DNA from: Lucinisca nassula
Taxonomy: Eukaryota; Mollusca; Bivalvia; Lucinida; Lucinidae
Reading direction: 5' to 3'
DNA length: 64,000 bases
NCBI GenBank assembly: GCA_963580285.1
Contig: OY757011.1
Span: 203,997,644-204,061,643 of the forward strand
In this document: positions 45,914 through 53,284 of the stretch, in pieces
How the letters are laid out: every line of letters begins with the position of its first letter
Position numbering within the stretch: the stretch's first letter is position 1
The notes under the pieces: model-generated
What the model was told of the DNA's origin: nothing
The model's input: the letters and a program-made list of their open reading frames with translations, nothing else
The model's database searches: none
Position numbers and translations under genes: made by a program

Positions 45914-46148
45914 TTAACCCATTATATACTAGTGGACTCCACCATTGCTATATGTTGGATAAGTCCATTTGTCATATAAGGGGTGTCAGGCCTATTTTTT
46001 TCGCTGTTATCCTATTTTTTTACGGAGAAAACTTGAGTTCGCAAATAGTGCAGGTCCAGATCAGACGCCGCGTTCTGCGTCGTCTGATCTGGGCCTACAC
46101 TGTTTGACATGGTACCTCTTTAGGGGTTTCCCCCATGCAATGGGTTAA
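45914..46148 (+). mobile_element. piggyBac-type MITE, complete
   Basis: TTAACCCATTATATACTAGT to CATGCAATGGGTTAA, 235 bp, flanked by TTAA, with a central inverted pair CCAGATCAGACGCCG / CGTCGTCTGATCTGG. Confidence 0.85.
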
Positions 46149-46489
46149 GCTGTTGTGGACATTTTCTAAAGTCTTGTCTTATAAATTATATTTTATTTAT
46201 CTGAATATTAAACTAAGCATGGCTGTTTCGTTAAAATGCACATTATGGAGGTTAAATTGTAATTACTCTCTCTTACTGTCAGAAATGGAATGACAGGCGA
46301 CATAGTTTAAACATAAAGTTTGGCCTAAAAAATAATCATGCTTCCGCTAAACCAACCAACCTTGTTTCTGACAGCCAAATCTGCTATTATCAGTAAACGA
46401 GTAAAATAAAATGTAAAACACCGAACCTGCCAATAGTCATTGTCCGACCCTATTTTATTTCCGATTGCATTCCCATAGAAGTTCAATTT
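46149..46489. other. No gene seen
   Basis: Unrecognised AT-rich sequence. Confidence 0.4.
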
Positions 46490-47402
46490 ATTTTATACCT
46501 CAACAGAGGATAGTGGTGGGGTATTATGATATACCCTAGGGGTCCGTCCGACCGTCCGTCCATCCGTAAACACCATTTCCGATCGATAACTTCAGTATTT
46601 TTTCAGGGATTTTTTGTTTTTCAAATTTCGCATACAAATTTGTATTGGGGATGTATGGTTTTGATTAATGGGTTAAATTTGTGGTTATGGCACTTTGTCA
46701 GTTCCTAATAAGTGGGTTTTGGACGTTTCCAATCAAAATCTTAAGTATTTTATCACGAATTGTCTTCAAATTTTGATTTTGGCATTGCGAGTGTGGTTTG
46801 GGATTGTTAATGGGCAAAATCCATCAAATTTTGACAAAGTTATAGCTCTTGTCAGTTTCTAATAAGTTGTTATTGGACGTTTCCGATCAATAACTTGAGT
46901 TGATTTTTTTTTTTTTTTTTTTTTTTTTTGTTTTTTTTTTCACGAGTTTTCTTCAGATGTTGCCATATATATTAGCACTGGAGCTATGTGGTATGGGATT
47001 GTTAATGTGCATAATCCGTTAACATTTGACATATTTATGGCCTATTAAATGGTATTTGAACTCTTATTCCTTTATTAAATGGAATATTTGAATGAAACTT
47101 CACATATATGTAGACCACGAAAGGAAGCATATTGTGGCCAGGAACCATCAATCTGACCATCCTTGTTCTTGAGTTATCTGTCCTTAATGGATTTGGGGAA
47201 TAGTTTTAGCCTGTTTCTCCTTTGCTGTATGGATTATCTTGATGAACTTCTACAAATGTATAAAACACTAAAAGAAGTATATTATGGCCAAGTACAGTCA
47301 CTCTAAGGCTTCTGATACTAGGGTTATCTGCCCTTGATACAGGGAATTGTATTTGATCCACAGCTCCTCTATTATATGGAATACCTTGATGGAACTTTAC
47401 AG
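46490..47402 (+). repeat. Repeat with a CCGTCCGTCC tract
   Basis: GGGGTATTATGATATACCC and GGGGTCCGTCCGACCGTCC start a repeat of the style common in molluscs. It continues with internally repeated motifs (TTGGACGTTTCCAATCAA / TTGGACGTTTCCGATCAA) and a T-run at 46,910-46,939. The right border is uncertain. Confidence 0.55.
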
Positions 47403-48000
47403 ATGCATCACGAAAACGCGCCTATATAATTCTGACCACCTTGAACCCCAGTTTTATATAGTGAAACTTAGGCCCGCCTCGGTAGCTCAGTCGGATGCGC
47501 GTCTGACTGGTGATCAGGAGGACGCGGGTTCGATTCCTGCCGGGGTCGGCAACATTCTTTCGTGGAGATTGATCATGAAAACTTTTCTACGGTCATTCTC
47601 TCCCTTCCGTTGGTTCAAGAAGGGCAGTTGTCAGTTTCTGGCGAAAGACTGTGCACTGTACTGGTTAACCGCTTACCTATAAGCCTGCCCAGGAAAGTGT
47701 GGATAGGTAAACTGACCGGCTCAAAAATGGCCTACATAGTGTTGACTGGGCCGCTAAACTCCAATACAAAGATAGTAAAAGTGGGGTTTACAGGGGTAAA
47801 CCTTATATTTCTTATTTCTGCTCTAAAATATAGATTGTGGGTACTCGTTAGAACCGCCTCAATGAAGCGGTTCTAACGAGTGCACACAATCTATATTTCG
47901 AGCAGAAATAATAAAAATATCACAATTTTTCATCTTAAACTTTTCATTTTTTCGGCGATAAAGGTTACAATGTATTTGTATAGGCGTGTTTTCATAATGG
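47403..48000. mobile_element. Family A MITE split by a tRNA-SINE
   Basis: CATCACGAAAACGCGCC ... GGCGTGTTTTCATAATG, with the full central palindrome at 47,812-47,915 and a SINE at 47,471-47,772. Confidence 0.8.
47471..47772 (+). mobile_element. tRNA-derived SINE
   Basis: The head has an A box TAGCTCAGTCGG and a B box GGTTCGATTCC; the body ends GTTGACTGGGCCGCTAAACT, related to the other SINE tails. The head does not fold as a complete modern tRNA. Confidence 0.8.
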
Positions 48001-48674
48001 TATAGAACACTAAGAGAGGACCAATGACCCATGCCGAGACCATTTATGGTCTTGAGTTACCTGCCCTTGTATATGCATAACCTTTCAATATTGAATAAGC
48101 AGGTGAAACTTCATAGATATATTGAGTACCAAAGCTGCTATAAAGTGAGCAAGAACTTATTATCTGCCCTTATCATGTGTCTGAACAGTAGTTTTTGGCC
48201 TATATTTTTGTAGTAAATGGAGCAGCTTGATAAAATTTTATACAGGGTAATAAAGTTTGCTTATTTTGGCCAAGGACATTAACCTTCATTAACCTTCACT
48301 ATGCTGATTATTGCAATATGCTGCAACCCTCCCCTACCCCACTCCACCTCCTCATGCCACCCCCCCCCCCCCCCAGACGACTATCAGCCTGTGGTGTTTC
48401 AAAAATTTGATTTTACCATGGATTCAGAAGCAGAATGGAAAGCAGGGTATATCCAGATCAGCAGGATTATGAGAAACCAGGTCGTTTCGATCTATATTGC
48501 TTTCAAAAAGCATATGTACGGGTAGGTAATTGCTTCAGTTGTCTGGCTTCGGTTTATCTGAAATATGGTTTGTTTTTTGCCTGTAGATACAGAAAATTAT
48601 TGTCACAAATAATCGAGACTTTTGGATACTGGTTGTCCTAATTCTAGGGTCACAGTGTCCTAGAAACACCTGAA
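48001..48674. other. No gene seen
   Basis: AT-rich; a C-run lies at 48,360-48,374. Short open frames lack splice signals or domains. Confidence 0.4.
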
Positions 48675-48957
48675 ACATTACGACAACATGCCTATATAAT
48701 TTTGACCCCCTTAAACCCCACTTTTAAACCGGGGTTTGCAGGGACATACATTATTTTTCTTTCCTATTTCTGCTCTAAAATATAGATTGTGGGTACTCGT
48801 TAGAACCGCCTCAATGAGGCGGTTCTAACAAGTACACAAAATCTATATTTTGAGCAGAAATAAGAAAAATATCACAATTTTTCATCTGATTTTTTTTCAT
48901 TTTTACGACGGTAATATTTACAATGTATTTGTATAGGCGTGTTTGCGTAATGAGTAT
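48675..48957. mobile_element. Family A MITE, complete
   Basis: ATTACGACAACATGCCTATA ... GTATAGGCGTGTTTGCGTAATG with the central palindrome at 48,765-48,872. Confidence 0.8.
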
Positions 48958-49580
48958 TCATTCTGGAATACAGAATTAACTTTATGGAGCTTCTTACATG
49001 AATTAGAATAAAGTAAAATTCCTATATAACTACTACCCTACTTCAGCTATTATTATTATAATTATTATTAATGTGATGAAAATAAAATGGATAAACACTA
49101 AAAAATAGCTAATATTGCTTGTAGAAAAGAACATTTAACAACAATAATAATGATAACAAATAATAATAATAATAATAATAATAATGTGTTGCTCTTGATG
49201 TTGGAAAGGAGGGTGTTAAGTATGCTTTTTGCTGTTTGTGCTTGTCGGTTTATAATTTCGCTGTGCTCGCTGATCAATCAGGTTCGAATTCAACTCTGTG
49301 AAATATGCATTGTTAAATTCAACACCGGTTTTTACGTCAGTTTAGATATTCAATCTATGGAATTCAACAAAAAAAAAAAAAATGTACAACCAGCAGTTGA
49401 TACCGCAAATTCACCGATCATGTAATTGTACTTAAACGGCTTAATGATGCGGTATCATTGCCTTCTTCTTTCCGAAATGGATAAATACAATCGCGATCGA
49501 GTCACTTGATATGGCACAAAGTTTTTATTTGAACAATACATCACATTTAACAAGTACGTATTTACGTATGGGGTGCCGTT
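48958..49580. other. No gene; (AAT)n at 49,157-49,184
   Basis: AT-rich flank of the Polinton. Two AAT/ATT-rich tracts; otherwise unrecognised. Confidence 0.5.
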
Positions 49581-49590
49581 AGTAGTATAG

Positions 49591-49686
49591 GGCGGCGGTA
49601 TGGGTACCAGATTATAGGTACCAGATTATAGGTACTAGTACCTATAATTTTGTTGGTACCTATAATCTGGTACCCATACCGCCGCC
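49591..49686. repeat. Nested palindrome with GGTACC cores
   Basis: Two perfect 32-bp inverted arms (49,591-49,622 and 49,655-49,686; outer part GGCGGCGGTATGGGTACC) enclose a second perfect 24-bp palindrome at 49,625-49,648 (ATTATAGGTAC, TA, GTACCTATAAT). It is probably part of the terminal repeat region and could form a cruciform. Confidence 0.9.
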
Positions 49687-49778
49687 GCTTGATGTAAGCT
49701 TGACTAGGCTAGGTGCTGTATCGTGTGTTATGTGGGCTTTCGTGAAGGGTGCTATAAATTTTCGGTGACTGTTTACCT

Positions 49779-50030
49779 GGTACCCATAAATTTTTGGTAC
49801 CTGAAATTTATGGGTACCTGAAATGTTTCTGTCAGGCCTAAGCTTGAAAATAACTTAAGTGTTTTTGTGGTTTGATTTTGTCCCTATAAATCTTCAGTTT
49901 TTGAAATTTATAGGGACAAAAGCTTTTGACTAAGCCTGAAAATAACTTAGTCTCTGGAGTTTGTACAAGAACCTGGTACCCATAAATTCTGGGTACCTGA
50001 AATTTATGGGTACCAGGTACCTGAAAGTTT
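49779..50030. repeat. Three tandem hairpin units of ~100 bp
   Basis: Each unit begins with a hairpin of the form CCCATAAATT...AATTTATGGG (49,785-49,813; 49,880-49,914; 49,977-50,011; the middle copy reads CCCTATAAAT...ATTTATAGGG), and the first two are followed by CTAAGC(C)TTGAAAATAACTTA-like spacer text. Units are diverged. The first and third carry GGTACC at the stem base, like the palindrome at 49,591. Confidence 0.75.
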
Positions 50031-50140
50031 CAATTTTGGCATGGTAAAAGTGGACAATGACTTAGTTTTTTGTGATGTTGGAAATATACCACAAGATGAC
50101 ATTATATTGTTCTTTTGGAAATAACTTGAAAAAAAATGTT

Positions 50141-50213
50141 TGGCACGAATAGGGCTCGAACCTATGACCTCCTGCTTATTAGACAGGTGCTCTACCAACT
50201 GAGCTAAAGTGCC
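50141..50213 (-). tRNA. tRNA-Ile(AAT)-like gene
   Basis: 73 nt on the minus strand. The D stem (GCTC/GAGC), anticodon stem (CCTGT/GCAGG), 7-nt anticodon loop CTAATAA with anticodon AAT, 5-nt variable loop and T arm (ATAGG, TTCGAGC, CCTAT) all form. The acceptor stem pairs at five of seven positions, with mismatches next to the body. An A box and B box are present, and eight T residues follow 4 bases after the 3' end (plus-strand A-run at 50,129-50,136), a polymerase III terminator. No SINE body follows. Inside the element if the left border is at 49,581. Confidence 0.75.
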
Positions 50214-50275
50214 TAGATATATTTTGTATGTAATATAATTGTTTTAAACTTAAGACATTATAGTTATTCTTTCTT

Positions 50276-50302
50276 AACTGCTTGGTAGCCCTGAAAAGGG
50301 CT
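50276..50302 (-). terminator. Histone-type 3' stem-loop and downstream element
   Basis: On the minus strand AGCCCTTTTCAGGGCT (50,302-50,287) is a 6-bp stem with a TTTC loop, preceded by AAAC and followed by ACCA. AAGAAAGA lies 11 bases downstream (about 50,275-50,268), matching the histone downstream element. It begins 26 bases after the TAA at 50,329. Confidence 0.85.
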
Positions 50303-50328
50303 GTTTGGGTTTTGAATATCTTATTCTT

Positions 50329-50721
50329 TTATCTGGTTTTCTTTTTACGTATGGGTTTGGTAGCAGCTCCAAGTCCAATAGCTGATGACTGCATCAGTTG
50401 TTCATCTTCATTTGCCACGATATTGAAGTGGAGAGGAATCCTAATAGGACTCATTTCCAGTGATGATGGTTGTTGAGGACGATCTTCTAACTGTTTGACT
50501 CTATTTTTGAGCTCATTGATTTCCTTTACTAAGACTTCAATAACTTTGGGTTAGGGCTTAGATTGCTGTACTGGAGGCTGTGTATAGATCAGTTGGTTAG
50601 ATGGTATTGTTGTATATTGTTGTTGCTGTAAGGTAGCATCACTACCAAATGTTTCATTGATAGCGGTTGTTAAAAGATCTGGATTTTGCAAGAGATCATC
50701 GAATGATATTGACTGTTCCAT
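50329..50721 (-). CDS. Left-end small gene 1, interrupted by an in-frame TAA
   Basis: From ATG at 50,721 the frame runs 56 codons to a TAA at 50,551-50,553 and then stays open, in the same frame, for another 73 codons to a TAA at 50,329. The second half contains a heptad-like coiled coil (KVIEVLVKEINELKNRVKQL) and a basic end KPIRKKKTR, so the whole stretch was probably one protein of about 130 residues. The N-terminal half is Gln-rich. It has its own promoter (TATAAAAA at 50,767-50,760 on the minus strand and the shared 14-mer) and ends in a histone-type stem-loop. Divergent from the gene at 50,879. Family not recognised. A sequencing error, mutation or recoding could explain the TAA. Confidence 0.65.
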
Positions 50722-50744
50722 TGTTTTTTTTTTCAAGAAATCTG

Positions 50745-50791
50745 AAGTAGGTCAAGTCTTTTTTATACTCTGGAGAGGGATTGACCTACTT
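50745..50791. promoter_or_regulatory. Divergent promoter with paired AAGTAGGTCAA elements
   Basis: Minus strand: AAGTAGGTCAATCC at 50,791-50,778, exactly 10 bases before TATAAAAA. Plus strand: AAGTAGGTCAAGTC at 50,745-50,758, five bases before TATACT. The two elements face each other around the TATA sequences, between genes starting at 50,721 (minus) and 50,837 or 50,879 (plus). Confidence 0.7.
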
Positions 50792-50836
50792 GCAAAAATA
50801 CTTTCTTTCACGTCCGTGTTCACTCAATAAATACCA

Positions 50837-51238
50837 ATGAATTGGCCTACTTCCTTGCACTTCTGTGTACAATCGAAGATGGCACATAATAGTGAAATCT
50901 ACTTCAAAGCGTTGGAGGAGCAGACGGAGTCACTGAAGAGTGGGGTTAGAGAATTGATGCTCTCGTTTGACATAGTCAAGCGAGAAGCGGAAGGATTGTT
51001 TTCCTCGCTTGACAACTTAGAAAAGATGATAGCCATCACAAAAGAGGCAGCAGAGTTGGCCCATGGTCAACAAAGGAATGGTGATGCGGCTGGGGCTTCT
51101 GCTGCCACACAGGTCGAAGATTGGAGCCAAGAAGCTACAGAGCCCCCGTTCTGCCTTTCCAGTGGGTCCAGGATTACTTATGAATCCTGGGCCAGAAGGT
51201 GTCCAGCCTGTGGAGGACGAACATGCTACCAATGTTAG
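50837..51238 (+). CDS. Left-end small gene 2, coiled coil plus C-terminal zinc ribbon
   Basis: Two starts are possible: ATG 50,837 (133 aa) or ATG 50,879 (119 aa, better context AAGATGG). From the second, residues 1-60 form an amphipathic coiled coil (ALEEQTESLKSGVRELML), 65-95 are a Gln/Ala-rich linker and the end is CPACGGRTCYQC, a four-cysteine zinc-ribbon-like knuckle (C108, C111, C116, C119). No known family. The gene lies divergently from gene 1 and ends 25 bases before a histone-type stem-loop. Its role is unknown; a zinc-binding coiled-coil protein could bind nucleic acid or host proteins. Confidence 0.7.
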   Translation: MNWPTSLHFCVQSKMAHNSEIYFKALEEQTESLKSGVRELMLSFDIVKREAEGLFSSLDNLEKMIAITKEAAELAHGQQRNGDAAGASAATQVEDWSQEATEPPFCLSSGSRITYESWARRCPACGGRTCYQC

Positions 51239-51263
51239 TTTTATAAACTAACAAAAACCCAAC

Positions 51264-51279
51264 GGCCCTTTTCAGGGCC
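51264..51279 (+). terminator. Histone-type 3' stem-loop
   Basis: GGCCCTTTTCAGGGCC, a 6-bp stem and TTTC loop, preceded by CCAAC and followed by ACCA, exactly the histone mRNA 3' consensus layout. The downstream element is weaker here (TTTTTGAGTGAATG). Confidence 0.88.
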
Positions 51280-51432
51280 ACCATTTATTTTTGAGTGAAT
51301 GTCCTTTGATAATGTTCAATCAAGATTCCTAAGTCTGGTATTTGCTATGATGTTTAGAAAGAACAAACATCATTGCTGCACCAAAACGAAGAATTCTCTG
51401 ATTATGATTGGTTAAACCAGTGTTTCATTTTT

Positions 51433-51463
51433 AAGTTGGTCAATCCGATGTCACTTGTATATA
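51433..51463 (+). promoter_or_regulatory. Promoter: AAGTTGGTCAATCC and TATATATA
   Basis: The 14-mer (51,433-51,446) differs at one base from the copies at 50,778 and 51,901. TATATATA starts at 51,458, 11 bases later. An inverted CCAAT (ATTGG) lies upstream near 51,406. Confidence 0.75.
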
Positions 51464-51499
51464 TATATATCATTCATGATTATTGAATATATCATAACC

Positions 51500-51685
51500 A
51501 TGGATGAATACCCAAAGTCTGGTATTTGCAGTGAGTGTGATGCTCCAACATATCTTGAATGTGGTAAGTGCTACGTCATTCTAAGGTATGTTGGAGAGGA
51601 GCACAACTGCCCTGATGATGACGATGGGTTCTTTGAAGACGACAGTTTGTCCATATGTGATGAGTGTCTAGAAGAAAAAAACTGA
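51500..51685 (+). CDS. Left-end small gene 3, 61-aa acidic zinc-binding protein
   Basis: ATG at 51,500 in good context (ACCATGG) gives 61 residues. Possible zinc ligands are C10, C13, C21, C24, H35, C37, C53, C56, enough for two sites in a treble-clef or ribbon-like fold. Residues 38-49 are almost all Asp/Glu, and the net charge is strongly negative. No family recognised. An in-frame upstream extension to 51,455 overlaps the TATA box and is not used. The transcript should start about 51,485 and end at the stem-loop 25 bases after the stop. A small acidic zinc protein suits a protein-protein or regulatory role. Confidence 0.7.
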   Translation: MDEYPKSGICSECDAPTYLECGKCYVILRYVGEEHNCPDDDDGFFEDDSLSICDECLEEKN

Positions 51686-51711
51686 ACCTCTGATGGTTCT
51701 CTAGACCAAAT

Positions 51712-51727
51712 GGCCCTTTTCAGGGCC
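51712..51727 (+). terminator. Histone-type 3' stem-loop and downstream element
   Basis: GGCCCTTTTCAGGGCC, preceded by CCAAAT and followed by AACA. TTGAAAGAGTACC begins about 11 bases downstream, resembling the AAAGAG-type histone downstream element. Confidence 0.87.
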
Positions 51728-51900
51728 AACACTTATTCTTGAAAGAGTACCTTTTGATGATCATACAAAAGATTCCTAAGTCTGGTATTGGCTATAATGA
51801 TCTATGTTTCGAACATAGACCATCATTGCTACACCAAAGACGAAGAATTCTCTTAGGATGATCACGATTGGCTAAGCCAATTTGTTTGGTTCTTCGATTA

Positions 51901-51930
51901 AAGTAGGTCAATCCTCCTACATTGTATAAA
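51901..51930 (+). promoter_or_regulatory. Promoter: AAGTAGGTCAATCC and TATAAAAG
   Basis: The 14-mer is identical to that at 50,791-50,778 (minus). Exactly 10 bases separate it from TATAAAAG at 51,925. The upstream spacer from 51,735 is homologous to 51,285-51,440. Confidence 0.8.
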
Positions 51931-51969
51931 AGCCCTTCTGCTTTTGAGTTCTCACCATATTGTTCCAGT

Positions 51970-52176
51970 ATGACTTGGTTCAAGAAATTACGTGCTGTCT
52001 TTCACCGAAGTAAGCGTCCTGAGGTGGAAAGACAACAGCCATGTTCTGAGGAAGAGTACTGGAAGAAAGTGGAGAGACTACAAAGCGGACTGGCTTTCCA
52101 GCAGTTCCTAGCTAGAAGGGGAGTGGGATCGGTTACCATTAAACCGATCGCTATAGTGGAGCCATTCCGTGGCTAG
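51970..52176 (+). CDS. Left-end small gene 4, 68 aa
   Basis: ATG at 51,970, about 40 bases after the TATA box; earlier in-frame TTG codons at 51,922 overlap the promoter and are unlikely. The 68-aa product is basic at the start (MTWFKKLRAVFHRSKRPEVE), has a helical middle (SEEEYWKKVERLQSGLAFQQ) and a short hydrophobic end. No cysteine motif, no membrane span. Not recognised. The gene ends 31 bases before the fourth histone-type stem-loop. Confidence 0.65.
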   Translation: MTWFKKLRAVFHRSKRPEVERQQPCSEEEYWKKVERLQSGLAFQQFLARRGVGSVTIKPIAIVEPFRG

Positions 52177-52207
52177 TGACTGTTTAAGTTACTAGCTACA
52201 TAAGAAC

Positions 52208-52223
52208 AGTCCTTTTTAGGGCT
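52208..52223 (+). terminator. Histone-type 3' stem-loop, variant
   Basis: AGTCCTTTTTAGGGCT: a 6-bp stem with one U-G wobble and a TTTT loop, followed by AACCCA. TTAAAGAATAACC lies about 17 bases downstream. It is the weakest of the four matches but in the same position after the stop codon. Confidence 0.7.
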
Positions 52224-52353
52224 AACCCATGGATTTCGTTAAAGAATAACCTTTAATAACAAAACAAAGACTGGTAAACTTTTTACTGTTTTTAATGTGT
52301 TTTAAAAAGTTCTTAATACAATACTATGTTTCTTAACTATCTTATTCAATTGT

Positions 52354-52869
52354 CTATTTTGTCTTTGGTTTCTTCACACCACGAGTGTTAGAAGTTGTTC
52401 GCTTTCGTTTTCTTGATTTCTTAACACTAGATTGTTTCTCCTCAGTAGAAGTCTGTTTCTCCTCGGCACAAGGCTGTTTCTCATCGGCACAAGACTGTTT
52501 TTCCTGAGGAGTGTCAGATGATATTTCTTCAGTAGGTAATGTAGGTGGTATGTCCAACTCATCTTGTATCAACTGCTTCTGTGGACATTCGGGTGCCCAA
52601 TGATCTGGAAGTCCACATATGTAACAGTGTCCGTAGGGTAGCTTGAAGCCCGATGTACAATCTCTTGACCAGTGTGTCGTAGCATTACATCTGAAGCAAC
52701 GACCATAAGGTGTTCTCATCAGTTGTTGATCAAGAAGTGATTTTTCCAATGTTCGTAGAAGATGGATATCATATTGTTGTTTCAATAACTTCTTTAAACT
52801 TGAACAATGGTAGTAGATACTTTCAGGATCACTATATTTCTTTGTTCTTGGATCCCTATTGTATTCCAT
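52354..52869 (-). CDS. Double zinc-knuckle protein, 171 aa
   Basis: Start at ATG 52,869; an upstream in-frame GTG at 52,896 is not preferred. Residues 20-55 form a helical region. Then come two CCHC zinc knuckles, CFRCNATTHWSRDC (C58-C71) and CYICGLPDHWAPEC (C82-C95), both with the C-x2-C-x4-H-x4-C spacing that binds single-stranded nucleic acid in retroviral nucleocapsids and CNBP-type proteins. A Glu-Lys-Gln repeat (EKQ about every 8 residues, 130-155) and a basic tail (KKSRKRKRTT) follow, probably a nuclear signal. Its promoter TATA (GATATAAAAGG) lies within the end of the upstream gene at 52,950-52,941. A nucleic-acid-binding role is inferred. Confidence 0.8.
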   Translation of the reverse strand: MEYNRDPRTKKYSDPESIYYHCSSLKKLLKQQYDIHLLRTLEKSLLDQQLMRTPYGRCFRCNATTHWSRDCTSGFKLPYGHCYICGLPDHWAPECPQKQLIQDELDIPPTLPTEEISSDTPQEKQSCADEKQPCAEEKQTSTEEKQSSVKKSRKRKRTTSNTRGVKKPKTK

Positions 52870-52923
52870 CTTGTTTAAGATTTTTGAAGTTTTCACTGTG
52901 GCAGTCAGAAGTAGAATGAAGTT

Positions 52924-53244
52924 CTATTCAAGATCACTTCCTTTTATATCATCCTTGCCTCGTGTCTTTGAATGTAAGAACTCGATCACCTTTGGATTGT
53001 CAGCTGCAGATTTTTTCCAGTTCTCAAATGTGATAACTGAATCTTCTAACAGTTTGTACTTAGCGCAAGTCCACCACAATTTCTTGAAATCTTCAAAAGT
53101 TTCTTTTTCATTTAATTTCATCTGGATTTCTTCCATAGAAATATCTTCATGAGAAAATAGTATGTAGATACAAAGTAGTAATCTTCTGTAAGGTTTGAAT
53201 TTGATCACTTGTGTCAGAGGTACTTCAAACCACTTCTTCTCCAT
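52924..53244 (-). CDS. Accessory protein, 106 aa, paralogue of the 53,285 gene
   Basis: Starts at ATG 53,244. The product is helical, with VPLTQVIKFKPYRRLLL near the start and a C-terminal TFENWKKSAADNPKVIEFLH. Both stretches match the order of the neighbour at 53,285 (SLDQILKFEIYRLALE and KLDQWRLHVANNDEVISYIY), so the two genes are tandem paralogues. No domain recognised. A TATAAA box formed across the stop codon of the upstream gene lies about 40 bases before the ATG. Confidence 0.65.
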   Translation of the reverse strand: MEKKWFEVPLTQVIKFKPYRRLLLCIYILFSHEDISMEEIQMKLNEKETFEDFKKLWWTCAKYKLLEDSVITFENWKKSAADNPKVIEFLHSKTRGKDDIKGSDLE

Positions 53245-53284
53245 GCTGTTGATGAAACAATGCTGATCTGTGTATCAGGTCAAT

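Noticed and set aside
47471..47550. tRNA gene at the second SINE head
   Set aside because: Same reasons: D arm is imperfect and a SINE body follows.
50004..50198. 64-codon minus-strand protein frame
   Set aside because: It reads through the tRNA-like gene and the hairpin array.
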